The notes under the pieces were generated by a model that worked only from the letters and a program-made list of their open reading frames with translations, ran no database searches and was not told where the DNA came from. A program made the position numbers and the translations under genes. DNA of 23,653 bases from positions 1 to 23,653 of the forward strand of contig DATKZS010000122.1 in assembly GCA_035527835.1 (NCBI GenBank), in the 5' to 3' direction. Origin of the DNA: DATKZS01 sp035527835 [NCBI: bacterium] (GTDB lineage Bacteria; RBG-13-61-14). Below, piece by piece: positions 1-8,257 of this stretch (positions are counted from its first letter, which is position 1; every line of letters begins with the position of its first letter).

Positions 1-24
1 CAGAGTTAATAAAAGAAATTCTTT

Positions 25-51
25 CTCTGCGTTCTCTGCGTCTCCGCGGTT
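25..51. repeat. Single arm of a dispersed palindromic repeat
   Basis: This 27-nt stretch built from CTCTGCG-type units and ending in CCGCGGTT matches the right arm of the palindrome at 16546-16572 at 25 of 27 positions. Only one arm is seen, because the window starts here or because the left arm is absent. It lies just upstream of the glycyl radical enzyme gene. Confidence 0.6.
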
Positions 52-104
52 CATAAAATCTCACGGTTGCCGGGCCGGGCCTGGTTAATTACAATAGGAA
101 GAAG

Positions 105-914
105 ATGGAGACCCGGACCGAGAGGCTGAAAGCAAGGCTGCTCGCCGCGCCCTTCCAGGTCTGCGCGGAGCGGGCCGTGCTCTGGACCGAGGCCCAAAAA
201 GCGGGCGAAGGCAGGCCGCGGGTCGTCCGCAATGCGCTCGCCCTCAAGAACGTGCTCGAACACATGAGCATCTTGATCCGCGATGATGAGCTGATCGTGG
301 GCAACCGGACCAGCAAGCTCCGCGGCGCTCCGCTCTTCCCGGAAACCAAATCGCTGGCCATCGCCACCCAGCTCGACACCTGGGAGCAAAGGCCCATCCA
401 GCCCTTTTCCGTGGGCGACACGGAAAAACGCGAGCTCCGGAAAATCATCCCCTACTGGCGCGGCCGCTCCGCCTGGGACCGCGCCATGTCGCTCATGCCC
501 CCGGACCTTCAGCGCGACGTCTACACCCTCATGTTCAGCGTGGAGGCCGAATTCGCGAACGGCATCGGACACTTCATCGTCGGCAACCCCAACCTGCTCA
601 AGAAAGGCTTCGCGGGGATCCGGGACGAAGCCGCAAAAAAGCTGGAGAGCGCGAACGGCGCGGACGCCAGGCAAAAAGATTTCTGGCAAGCCGTCACCAT
701 CACCTCGGACGCGGCCATCGCCTTTTCCGCACGCTTCGCGGCGGAAGCTCGGCGGCTGGCGGCGGCTGAGAGCGATCAGCAGCGCAACGCCGAGCTCCTT
801 CGCATCGCCTCTGCCTGCGACCGCGTCCCGGCCGCCTCGATCAGTTGCTCTTCCCATTTTACCGGCGCGATCTCGAATCCGGCCGCATCACCCCTGACCA
901 CGCGCGCGAGCTGA
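105..914 (+). CDS. Glycyl radical enzyme (PFL superfamily), N-terminal fragment
   Basis: This is the N-terminal part of a pyruvate-formate-lyase-superfamily glycyl radical enzyme. The start is the ATG at 105, preceded by AGGAAG. Family-typical segments run from residue 1 to about 243, ending in the conserved ACDRVPA stretch. The last ~26 residues are out-of-frame sequence, because at about 827-833 the frame changes and the homology continues in another frame (next entry). Family members normally have some 30-35 residues between the VPA segment and the SPGRLDQ segment; here they are missing. The gene is therefore broken in this sequence by a deletion that is not a multiple of three, or by an assembly error. 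No radical-SAM activase, which such enzymes need, is present in the window. Confidence 0.8.
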   Translation: METRTERLKARLLAAPFQVCAERAVLWTEAQKAGEGRPRVVRNALALKNVLEHMSILIRDDELIVGNRTSKLRGAPLFPETKSLAIATQLDTWEQRPIQPFSVGDTEKRELRKIIPYWRGRSAWDRAMSLMPPDLQRDVYTLMFSVEAEFANGIGHFIVGNPNLLKKGFAGIRDEAAKKLESANGADARQKDFWQAVTITSDAAIAFSARFAAEARRLAAAESDQQRNAELLRIASACDRVPAASISCSSHFTGAISNPAASPLTTRAS

Positions 915-2524
915 TCGAGTGCCTCTTTATCAAGATGAGCGAAGTCGTGAACGTGCTCGATACCGTGCTCCTGTCCGTGACCTCCGGCCCGCCTATCGCC
1001 CAGAGCCTCACCATCGGCGGCACGGATGCCACTGGCGCCGACGCCACCAACGATCTCACCCGCCTCTTCCTCGAAGCCTTTGACCGCATCCGCACCGTGA
1101 GCCCGAACCTCGCCGTGCGCTTCCATGAAAATACGCCTCCCGAATTCACGCTCAAGGTGATGGACGCGGTGCGGCGCGGCGCCATGATGGCGCTGTTCAA
1201 CGACGCTGTGATCGTGCCGGGAATGGAGCACAAGGCCGTCCCCCTCGGCGAGGCCCGCGACTACGCCATCGTCGGCTGCGTCGAGCCGACCACCACCGGC
1301 GGGACCTTCGCCTCCACCGACTCCAACCTCGTTAACATCGCCCGCTGCCTCGAGCTCGCGCTCTATAACGGCGACGGCCTCGACTTCCTCGCCGACTGGA
1401 AATATCTGGCCCGCCGCATGGGGCCGTACACTCTGCCCCGCCGCGGCGCGCCGGGCGGCCGCTGGCCCCATTACAAGATGCTGCTCCGCTACTTCGCGGG
1501 CATGGGCCGCCGGCTCCGCATCCCTTACCGCGAGCTGTACACCATGTTCCGCGGCCGCGGCATCGGACCGCGCACCGGCGACCCCCGCGGCTTCAAGAGC
1601 ATTGACGACCTCATCAGCGCCTACCGGAAACAGGTAGCGCATGCGGTCGCGCGCATGGGCGAGGCCATGCAATACTGCGACCGCGCGCTCGCGGAGCTCA
1701 AGCCCACGCCCTTCATCTCGTCAACCATTGACGACTGCGTCGAGCGCGGCCAGGACGTCACCTGGGGCGGCGCGCGCCATAACTTCACCGGGCCCCAGGC
1801 CGTGGGCCTGGCCGACGTGGCCGACTCTCTGGCCGCCGTGAAGAAGCTGGTGTTCGACGAGGGCAAGGTCAGGATGGAAGAACTGGCCGCTGCGCTTACA
1901 AATAATTTCGCGGGCGCCGAGCCGCTCCGCCAGATGCTGCTCACCCGCGCGCCCAAGTACGGCAACGACGATGACGAGGCCGACCAGATGGCGAAGAAGG
2001 CCGCGGCGATCTATTGCGAGGAAGTGTCAAGGCTCACGAACTACCGGGGAGGAAAGTACGCGCCGGGCATCTACGGCATGAGCGCGCACCTCGCGTTCGG
2101 CATCTTCACCGGCGCCACCCCCGACGGCCGCAAAAAAGGCGAGCCGCGCGCGGCCGGCGTCTCGCCCCGCCGCGGCCGCGAGCTTAAAGGCCCGACCGCG
2201 GTCATGAGCTCCGTGTCCAAGGTGGACAGCGTCAAGGTCACCAACGGCTACGTGCTCAACATGACCTTTGATCCCGCGCTCATGGCCGGCGACCGGAACC
2301 TGGAAAAGTTCGCGGCCCTGAACCGCGCCTTCTTCAAGCAGGGCGGCCTCCACGTCCAGCACAACGTCGTCTCCGCCAACCAGCTCCGGAAGGCCCAACA
2401 GGACCCGGAAAATTACGCCGGCCTCGTGGTCCGCGTCGCCGGCTACTCCGCACTCTTCACCCAGCTCGACCGCGTGACCCAGGACGACATCATTCTCCGC
2501 ACCGCGCACGGCTGCGATCGGTAG
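845..2524 (+). CDS. Glycyl radical enzyme (PFL superfamily), catalytic C-terminal fragment
   Basis: This continues the preceding fragment in a different frame. Family similarity begins at 827, where the frame reads PGRLDQ, so the TTG at 845 and the ATG at 935 are only possible restarts. The thiyl-radical cysteine lies in a GCVEP motif (TGC at 1277-1279) with the partner Glu at 1283-1285. The glycyl-radical loop reads VRVAGYSA, with the radical Gly codon at 2441-2443. True formate acetyltransferases have two adjacent cysteines; a single Cys in GCVEP is typical of diol/glycerol dehydratase, choline lyase and related enzymes, so a dehydratase- or lyase-type reaction is more likely. The substrate cannot be told. 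About 55-60 extra residues, rich in Arg and aromatics, follow the LELALYNG segment (about 1371-1554) compared with family members as I recall them. No further stop or frameshift is seen, so the damage is recent or artefactual. Confidence 0.8.
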   Translation: MLFPFYRRDLESGRITPDHARELIECLFIKMSEVVNVLDTVLLSVTSGPPIAQSLTIGGTDATGADATNDLTRLFLEAFDRIRTVSPNLAVRFHENTPPEFTLKVMDAVRRGAMMALFNDAVIVPGMEHKAVPLGEARDYAIVGCVEPTTTGGTFASTDSNLVNIARCLELALYNGDGLDFLADWKYLARRMGPYTLPRRGAPGGRWPHYKMLLRYFAGMGRRLRIPYRELYTMFRGRGIGPRTGDPRGFKSIDDLISAYRKQVAHAVARMGEAMQYCDRALAELKPTPFISSTIDDCVERGQDVTWGGARHNFTGPQAVGLADVADSLAAVKKLVFDEGKVRMEELAAALTNNFAGAEPLRQMLLTRAPKYGNDDDEADQMAKKAAAIYCEEVSRLTNYRGGKYAPGIYGMSAHLAFGIFTGATPDGRKKGEPRAAGVSPRRGRELKGPTAVMSSVSKVDSVKVTNGYVLNMTFDPALMAGDRNLEKFAALNRAFFKQGGLHVQHNVVSANQLRKAQQDPENYAGLVVRVAGYSALFTQLDRVTQDDIILRTAHGCDR

Positions 2525-2544
2525 GCGGGACACTCCTGTCCCGC
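2525..2544. terminator. Perfect hairpin between convergent genes
   Basis: An 8-bp perfect inverted repeat (GCGGGACA / TGTCCCGC) with a 4-nt loop starts directly after the TAG stop of the glycyl radical enzyme and lies 29 nt from the stop of the convergent propeller gene. There is no T tract, so it is not a classical intrinsic terminator. It may serve both directions as an RNA 3'-end hairpin, or be another dispersed palindrome. Confidence 0.4.
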
Positions 2545-2573
2545 TGCCCCGCTTGCGAACCAGCACGTTAAGA

Positions 2574-3728
2574 TTAATCGAACGATATGACCGTCGAGTA
2601 AATGAAGGTCTGGTGAAGCTGGCCCGACATCCAGACCCGGTCCTTGCCCTCGGGGTCGGACGAGTAGTTGTACATGAGATAGTGGTTATCGTCAACGGGC
2701 ACGAGCCCGGGGAAGGCGGTGTCGCCGCGCGTCGGGAAATCGAGGAGCGGGGCCAGGGTCAGGCTCTGCTTGTCGAGCTGGTAGAGCGCCGTGCGCTTGG
2801 GCGTCCACCAGTAACGCGCCATGTAGTAGAGCGTCTCGACCGAGTCCGGCAGCCGCCGGTCCTCCTTGTCGAACGCGCCGTCAATGTTGCGCCGCGCGAT
2901 CAGGTAGATGTCGGCGCCGCGGCGGAACATGAGCGGCGAGTCGTACTTCATGGGCGTGATCGCGCAGGTCCAGGTCGAGAGGTCCTCGGGAGACGCCTTG
3001 CACACCTTGCTGCCCCAGCTCTTGCCGTCGCCGCCCTCGTTGCGCACCGTGAGGTAGAGAGTCCCGTCGGCGTCGAACTCGAACGCGGTCTCGGAGCCGC
3101 CGGTGGCGCTGACCGGATGCGCCGGGTTCACCGGAGTGAAATCATAGCCGTTCGTCGTGGTCAGCAGATATATCTCAATGGCCGCGTTGCCGCCGGTGTA
3201 TTCCTGGTCGCCGCCGCAATAAGCCGTCGTATAGGCCTTGCCGTCGCGCACCTTGGCCCGCCACAGAATGCATCCCGGCTGGAACACCTTCCGTGGCTCC
3301 GTCCATTGCCCCTCGCTCTTCCGCTCCATCGCGAAAACGAAGCGGGGCGAGAACCCCAGCGGGTTCTTGCCCGCCTGGAAGAAGTAGAACATCAGCTTGC
3401 CGCCGAGCGGCAAAAGTCTCGGCTCGCGCATGTCCGAGCCCATGAACACCTCGGCCTCGTAATCCCAGGTCTTGCCCTCGTCAGCCGAGGACACGATGTA
3501 AAGATGCGTCTTGGTCCCGGCGAAGTGCGTCGGCGCCGTGCGGAACGCCAGGAACAGCCGCCCGTCGAAACGGGCCAGGTCCAGGTTGTTGTTCGACCGC
3601 AGGCACTTCACCTCGGCCGGAAGCGTGGGCCCCGGCACCACCTGCACCACGGGTGAATACGTCACCGCGGCCAGCGAAGCTATACCAGACAATAAAACGA
3701 GCGCAAGCAGCGTCAATTTTCTTCGCAT
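2574..3728 (-). CDS. Exported BNR/sialidase-like beta-propeller protein
   Basis: This encodes about 384 residues. The start is the ATG at 3728, which follows AAGGAG with a 9-nt spacer and opens a clear Sec signal peptide (MRRKL, then a hydrophobic run ending SLAA). A longer reading frame to 3803 would bury this signal. The mature part has an Asp-box (S-x-D-E-G-K-T-W) and repeated strand patterns such as REPRLLPLGGKLMFYF, as in sialidase/BNR-type six-bladed propellers. It probably binds or cleaves a glycan outside the cytoplasm. The fold is reasonably supported, but the sialidase catalytic Arg triad and Asp/Tyr/Glu set could not be assigned by eye, so the activity is open. It is the last gene of a minus-strand run. 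Confidence 0.7.
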   Translation of the reverse strand: MRRKLTLLALVLLSGIASLAAVTYSPVVQVVPGPTLPAEVKCLRSNNNLDLARFDGRLFLAFRTAPTHFAGTKTHLYIVSSADEGKTWDYEAEVFMGSDMREPRLLPLGGKLMFYFFQAGKNPLGFSPRFVFAMERKSEGQWTEPRKVFQPGCILWRAKVRDGKAYTTAYCGGDQEYTGGNAAIEIYLLTTTNGYDFTPVNPAHPVSATGGSETAFEFDADGTLYLTVRNEGGDGKSWGSKVCKASPEDLSTWTCAITPMKYDSPLMFRRGADIYLIARRNIDGAFDKEDRRLPDSVETLYYMARYWWTPKRTALYQLDKQSLTLAPLLDFPTRGDTAFPGLVPVDDNHYLMYNYSSDPEGKDRVWMSGQLHQTFIYSTVISFD

Positions 3729-3802
3729 GATCCAGACTCCTTGCAAAAATTTCCCGCCGAACATACTACTACGTCCGCCGCCCGCCAACCAACAAGCATT
3801 CA

Positions 3803-5482
3803 TCAGCGCCGGAACGTAACACGATAGAGCGCAAAACCGTCGGGCATGGCCGCGGTCTTTTCAAGACCGAGCGACTTGAAGAACCCGGCCACCTCTTCCG
3901 GCTTCACCTTGCGCGCGGCCAGTCCGTCCAGGGCCGGCCCCGGCTCGACCAGCTCGGAAAGGACGAACACCAGGTGCCCCTGATCGGCGGCGAGCGATTG
4001 CGCGAGCGGAGCGGGGAATGGCCGCTCTGAGCGCGCCAGCAAAAAGTCCACCACCCGCGTCCGCCGCACTGCGAAGTAGGGCAGGTAGATCTTGCCGATG
4101 TTGTAGCCGCTCCCCACGCCAGCGATATAGATGACCGCGTCCGGCGGCGTGTTATTTTCCACGAACCGGGCACGGGTGAGGTCGGGGTTGCGCGCAGGAT
4201 CGGACCCTGGGCGGATCGAACTGATAAAATTGTGCGCGAACAGCCCGGCGGCCAGCGCGATGGCCGCCGCCGCCGCGACGCGCGACCAAGCCGGCGTGAG
4301 CGTCCTTCTGGCGTCGGCCAGGCCAAGCGACGCAGCAAGCCACAAAAACGGAAGCAGCGCGGACTTGAGCTCGAAGTAGCGCGGGTCCCAGACCAGGGTG
4401 AAGGCCGCGTGCGGGATAATGAAGAGGAGTAAAAATGCGTGCACCCGGCCGTCCTCCCGGAAGAGCCGCGGCAGCCTCAAGGCATAGAGCGCCATCGCTC
4501 CGGCCACTCCCGCCGCCACTGCGGCCCTGACCGGCGCGAGCCAACCCGGGTCGTCATAGCGATACGGCGGCCCGGCCAAAAAGGCCGAGTAAAGGCCATA
4601 CGCCCAGTCGCGAGGCCGCAGCGGCCACAGCGCCCAGTAGTTCTTCTCATAGCCCAGGCCGGTGGCCGGGTTCCATTTGCCGCGCACCCAGTCGAGAAAA
4701 CCCATGTCCCGAGCCAGCGGGTTCGCGGTGTAGCCGTGGGAATACACGACGAGCGCCGAACCCAGCGCCACCGCCGTGAACAGCAGAGCCGGCGGGATGC
4801 CCGCGCGGAACCGCTGGGCGAGCGGCGCATCCGGCCTGTTGAGATACCACAACGCGCCCCACCCGAGCGGCAACAGGAACAGGCCGCCGGCGGCGTTGCT
4901 GCTCGTGACGAGTCCGCCCGCCGCGCCCAGGACGGCCGCCCGCGCCGGCCACGATCCGGTCCCGGAACCCGTCAACCGCACCAGCGCGAAAAATCCGAGC
5001 AGCAGGAAAAACGCGTGCGGCCCATCCACCTCCGGCTCCACCGCGAAATACCAGAACGCGAAGGAAAAACCGAGCAGCGCCGCGCCGACAACGGCCGCGA
5101 CCCGGTCGCGCGTGAGATCGTAAGTCATTTTGTAAAAAAGCAGAAGGGTGAGGCCCGCGGAAAGAGTGTCGAGGAGCTGGAGCATGGCGATGGAAGTGAG
5201 TTTGACACCCGCCGCCGCCAGCGCCTTGCTGAACGCATAGCCCATCGGCAGGTACAGCAGGTGCTGCGGGTGCCACAGCTTGCCCGTGTCGCCGACATAC
5301 AGCGCCTCCCGAAGCCACAGTGCGAACACGGTCCCGTCCAGGTTGTAGTGGCTGGACAAAAAACCGAGATAGATGAGCCCCGCCGCGAGCGCCGTCCCCG
5401 CCGCCGGCAACAGCCACCCGCCCGCGCTGCCCGCGGCCGCCGTCGCTGCCCGGCCCGTCAATCCATGTCCGTCATGGTTCAC
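3803..5482 (-). CDS. Polytopic membrane protein, GT-C glycosyltransferase-like
   Basis: This 559-residue protein has many hydrophobic helices. The first hydrophobic segment is followed by an acidic luminal-type loop (SSHYNLDGTVFALWLREAL), and a later EPEVDGPHAF segment recalls the acidic loops of GT-C/PMT-like and DUF2723-like transferases that use lipid-linked sugars. A soluble C-terminal region (about residues 430-559) follows the last helix, as in that superfamily. The start at 5482 is a GTG with only a weak AAAGG upstream. It lies 37 nt downstream of the LRR lipoprotein gene and 74 nt upstream of the propeller gene, so these probably form one transcript. A role in envelope glycan assembly is inferred; donor and acceptor are unknown. 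Confidence 0.6.
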   Translation of the reverse strand: MNHDGHGLTGRAATAAAGSAGGWLLPAAGTALAAGLIYLGFLSSHYNLDGTVFALWLREALYVGDTGKLWHPQHLLYLPMGYAFSKALAAAGVKLTSIAMLQLLDTLSAGLTLLLFYKMTYDLTRDRVAAVVGAALLGFSFAFWYFAVEPEVDGPHAFFLLLGFFALVRLTGSGTGSWPARAAVLGAAGGLVTSSNAAGGLFLLPLGWGALWYLNRPDAPLAQRFRAGIPPALLFTAVALGSALVVYSHGYTANPLARDMGFLDWVRGKWNPATGLGYEKNYWALWPLRPRDWAYGLYSAFLAGPPYRYDDPGWLAPVRAAVAAGVAGAMALYALRLPRLFREDGRVHAFLLLFIIPHAAFTLVWDPRYFELKSALLPFLWLAASLGLADARRTLTPAWSRVAAAAAIALAAGLFAHNFISSIRPGSDPARNPDLTRARFVENNTPPDAVIYIAGVGSGYNIGKIYLPYFAVRRTRVVDFLLARSERPFPAPLAQSLAADQGHLVFVLSELVEPGPALDGLAARKVKPEEVAGFFKSLGLEKTAAMPDGFALYRVTFRR

Positions 5483-5519
5483 GATAGCTCATGCCTTTGC
5501 CGCGCGGTCCCCGCATGGC

Positions 5520-6248
5520 TCAGAAGGTCACGGCGGCGCCGTTGCTTTGCAGGAACGGAACGTGGTTGTAGATCGTTTGCGAGTCGAACGAGTTGTGCTC
5601 GAGCTTGACCACGGCGCCCGGGCCGAGTCCGCCCGCCTCGCTCACCTGGCGCAGCGCCGCGATGTTGGTGAGCCGGTTATGGGACAGGTCCACGTACATG
5701 AGCCGGGTCATGCCGGAAAGCGGCGTGATGTCGGCGATCCGGTTGTTGGCGAGGTCGAGGCGAACGAGCTTGGTGAGGCCCGCGAGCGGCGCGACGTCCG
5801 CGATCTCGTTGTGAGCGAGGCGGAGCTCGGTGAGGTTGGCGAGGCCGGCGAGCGGGCTCGCGTCAATCAGGTAGTTTTGATCGAGATCGAGCGCGGTGAG
5901 AGTGGTGACATGGGACAGCGGGGCGAGGTCGCGGATGTAGTTGCCGGTGAGGTAGAGCCGGGAGATCGCCGGGAAATGCTCGATGCCGGAGATGCTGATG
6001 ATCTCCTGGCCCCGAGCGTCGAGCCCGGTGAGCCCGGCAAGCTCCGAGCGCATGAGCTCGCCCGAGGTCTTGCCGATGGCCTTCCACACCACCGCCGCGA
6101 AATTGAGGTCAGGCAGATTGACCACGTAGTCCGCCGCGGCCGCGGCCGCCTTTTCCTCCGGCGCCTTCTTCTTCTCCGCGCAGCCAGAAGCCGCCAGCAG
6201 CCAGCAGCACGCCGCCGCCATCGCCCATCCCGCCAGGTTCCTTAACAT
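5520..6248 (-). CDS. Leucine-rich-repeat lipoprotein, internalin-like
   Basis: This encodes about 242 residues. The start at 6248 (MLRNLAGW) is chosen because AAGGAG lies 6 nt upstream and a lipoprotein signal follows at once, with lipobox A-S-G-C at residue 23. After a charged Lys/Glu/Ala linker, five or six 22-residue leucine-rich repeats run from about residue 85 to 205, each with the pattern L-x-L-x-x-N-x-I-x-D-x-x-P-L-x-x-L, as in internalin-type LRR proteins. It should be a lipid-anchored protein-protein or surface interaction module. The partner is unknown. The gene heads the run that includes the GT-C-like gene 37 nt downstream. Confidence 0.85.
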   Translation of the reverse strand: MLRNLAGWAMAAACCWLLAASGCAEKKKAPEEKAAAAAADYVVNLPDLNFAAVVWKAIGKTSGELMRSELAGLTGLDARGQEIISISGIEHFPAISRLYLTGNYIRDLAPLSHVTTLTALDLDQNYLIDASPLAGLANLTELRLAHNEIADVAPLAGLTKLVRLDLANNRIADITPLSGMTRLMYVDLSHNRLTNIAALRQVSEAGGLGPGAVVKLEHNSFDSQTIYNHVPFLQSNGAAVTF

Positions 6249-6359
6249 GCCGCGCTCCTTTTCCATGGACCTCATGCCTTGATGTGGTACCAGAATTTTA
6301 CAACGGAAAGCAAGGAAAAGGGAGTGAAAGACCGCCCCGGGGCCTCTTGAAAAAAATAT

Positions 6360-6428
6360 TTGACAAGGATGCACGGGATCTTCAGGATAATAATATCTTA
6401 TCCTTGACCTCCTGAATATCCTTGTTAA
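6360..6428. repeat. Imperfect palindrome with AAGGAT-type units
   Basis: Two 31-nt arms (6360-6390 and 6398-6428) are inverted copies matching at about 22 of 31 positions, with a 7-nt loop. Each arm contains repeated AGGAT/ATCCT units. It lies between the cupin and LRR genes and resembles the other arm-plus-tandem palindromes of this window in design, not in sequence. Confidence 0.6.
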
Positions 6429-6446
6429 TTAATTCTTTCTTCCCGC

Positions 6447-6791
6447 TCACGGATTGACCGCCGGAATGAGACAGAGGAACTCGAAGTCCGTATCCCCCGC
6501 GTTGCGGTACTGGTGCTTCATCCCGGCCTCGATGAACACCACGTCGCCCGGGCCCACGGCCCGCGGCCCGTCCGGAGTCACCACCTCGCCCTTGCCCGCC
6601 ACGACGTAGTTCTCGTGCTCCCACGGATGCGCATGGTGCGGCGTGTGCCCCCCGGGCAGCACCCGGAAATACCTCATGTGAAAATTCCCGGCCCCGTCCT
6701 CCGGCCCGATCACCACCCGGATGAACACGTCCCTGGCCTCGGGGTCGTTTACGGGCTTTTCAACAACTTGTTGATAGTGGATTGATTTCAT
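6447..6791 (-). CDS. Small single-domain cupin protein
   Basis: This encodes about 114 residues forming one cupin beta-barrel. The start is the ATG at 6791 with a purine-rich GGAGAGGGG just upstream. Metal-ligand positions of cupin motif 1 are visible in G-G-H-T-P-H-H-A-H-P-W-E-H-E, and motif 2 in the G-D-V-V-F-I-E-A-G-M-K-H-Q-Y segment. Small cupins of this type may be isomerases, dioxygenases or sugar-binding sensors; nothing here decides which. It begins only 12 nt after the stop of the HNH-like gene, so it could be read from the island promoter as well as its own. Confidence 0.85.
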   Translation of the reverse strand: MKSIHYQQVVEKPVNDPEARDVFIRVVIGPEDGAGNFHMRYFRVLPGGHTPHHAHPWEHENYVVAGKGEVVTPDGPRAVGPGDVVFIEAGMKHQYRNAGDTDFEFLCLIPAVNP

Positions 6792-6802
6792 TCCCCTCTC
6801 CC

Positions 6803-7843
6803 TCAATAGACACTCATTCTGGTAACTTGTACCGGCCTGACGATACCAACCTTTCCTTTAGAAGGTACCGGATCATCATATTCGTATGAATGAGCCCATT
6901 GGATAAGGGGCATTATTATATCTGAAAATTTCCCTAAAATAACTACATATTCACTTCCTCTATATTGGGGGCCTCGAAACAAGCATACATGTCCGGTGGC
7001 TACCCCGTTTCTCTCCTTGGCGGCGAGAACATGAAACCACCTTAGATCAATGTATTTCTGCGAGGTTGGCCTTCTTATAAAAATTTTATCCTTGCCTTGG
7101 GCAGTGCCATTCATAATGAAGTCCCTAATCTCTGAAAAACATGGTTCATAGCCCTTAAATCTCCCTGAGGTAGCGAGATAGTAATGGAATGCAATTTTAG
7201 CGATGGCCTGGAAATATAGAATTTTAAAGCGAGACATCGTATCTATTAAAATAGTACGCATGCCGGGTTCCGTACGGGGAAGTTCAACCTGCTTGTTTTC
7301 CGGCCATTTCCACACCTTTTTAATAGTCTTCATATAATCATCCCAACGGGACTCATCGCAATGCAATCTGGCTTCCTTTATTACTTTGACTTGAATTCTT
7401 TTTCTTTTATTTCTTAACGCATTAGGGGAAATCCCTGGAAAAAGTTCAATAGGATAGGCAACGCCTGCTTCATCATAAATCACGAACTGATCGGGGGCAC
7501 TGACTTTTCCTGGATTATCTAGAAACCTGACTTTCAGTACTCCTTCTTCAGCATGAGCTACAGATTGCGGAGGAGGCAAGCCGTCAGCTCCTACCCAGGA
7601 TGCTCTTTTTCCTCGCGAGCGAGAAGAGGCCGGAACAACCATCTCCCGAAAAATTCTTTCCGGCCCGCATTGAAGCATATGCTGCTCTGCTTTGCCAATC
7701 CTCCGGTTGCATTCTTGGCAAAGACCGCGGAAACGGATGTCGTTTCTGAATTCTCCCCAGGCCGCGGGAATGACGTGGTCTCCTTCTCCCTTGGAAGGGT
7801 CAAAGGTTCTGCCGCAATAGATGCAATTTGCGGTTTCAGCCAT
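6803..7843 (-). CDS. HNH endonuclease-like protein with large unknown C-terminal region
   Basis: This encodes 346 residues. An HNH-type zinc-supported nuclease motif occupies about residues 7-50: C7-x2-C10, then G-E-G-D22-H23, then C42-x2-C45-N46. The remaining ~290 residues are not recognised. They are rich in Lys, Arg and aromatic residues and may form a sensor or DNA-binding part. The base composition is clearly more AT-rich than the flanking genes, and it sits directly behind a toxin-antitoxin pair (12-nt gap), so horizontal acquisition is likely. A defence or restriction role is possible but not shown. The start at 7843 has only a weak ribosome site, so translation may be coupled to the upstream gene. 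Confidence 0.75.
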   Translation of the reverse strand: MAETANCIYCGRTFDPSKGEGDHVIPAAWGEFRNDIRFRGLCQECNRRIGKAEQHMLQCGPERIFREMVVPASSRSRGKRASWVGADGLPPPQSVAHAEEGVLKVRFLDNPGKVSAPDQFVIYDEAGVAYPIELFPGISPNALRNKRKRIQVKVIKEARLHCDESRWDDYMKTIKKVWKWPENKQVELPRTEPGMRTILIDTMSRFKILYFQAIAKIAFHYYLATSGRFKGYEPCFSEIRDFIMNGTAQGKDKIFIRRPTSQKYIDLRWFHVLAAKERNGVATGHVCLFRGPQYRGSEYVVILGKFSDIIMPLIQWAHSYEYDDPVPSKGKVGIVRPVQVTRMSVY

Positions 7844-7855
7844 TGGGGAGGCCTA

Positions 7856-8257
7856 TTACGGTTGAGAAAGCTCGGTAATGATCTTGAGTCCGGAGATGTT
7901 CGCGAAGTCTCTGGGATTGTGCGTGATCAGAGGGCAATCCTTGGCCAGGGCAGTGGCGGCGATCAGGGCGTCATCAACGGCGATAGGTTGACGTTTCCTT
8001 GCCGCTCGGATTTTTCCAAAGATTTCCATCATTGGGGCTGAAAAGGGGATGATGATATAGCCTTTGAGTTGATCACGCAGCTCCGAACACTTTTTGTCCG
8101 ACCAGCCCTTCCGATAAGCGCCTTCGAAGAGTTCCCCCACGGTCATAAACGAGATTGCCGCTGTCTTACCCATAAGGTGAGCGCGATATTTTTCACCCAG
8201 TGTATGTCCATTTATCAAGAATGACACGATGTTGGTATCGAGAACGACTACATTCAC
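7856..8257 (-). CDS. vapC: PIN-domain toxin (VapC-like ribonuclease)
   Basis: This 133-residue protein is a complete PIN domain. The metal-binding acidic residues are D7 (in L-D-T-N), E42 (in V-G-E-L), D95/D96 (in V-D-D-A-L-I-A-A-T-A) and D117 (in H-N-P-R-D-F). Such toxins cleave RNA, often tRNA or rRNA. It starts with GTG overlapping the TGA stop of the upstream antitoxin gene by 4 nt (GTGA), a typical coupled toxin-antitoxin arrangement. The family assignment is firm; the RNA target is not known. Confidence 0.9.
   Translation of the reverse strand: MNVVVLDTNIVSFLINGHTLGEKYRAHLMGKTAAISFMTVGELFEGAYRKGWSDKKCSELRDQLKGYIIIPFSAPMMEIFGKIRAARKRQPIAVDDALIAATALAKDCPLITHNPRDFANISGLKIITELSQP

Noticed and set aside
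2553-3656. Plus-strand open frame opposite the BNR propeller gene
   Set aside because: Composition is that of an antisense shadow, and the minus strand has a signal peptide, Asp-box and a strong ribosome site.
4439-5608. Plus-strand open frame of 389 codons opposite the GT-C-like gene
   Set aside because: Arg/Gln/Pro-rich shadow; the minus strand shows a coherent series of membrane helices.
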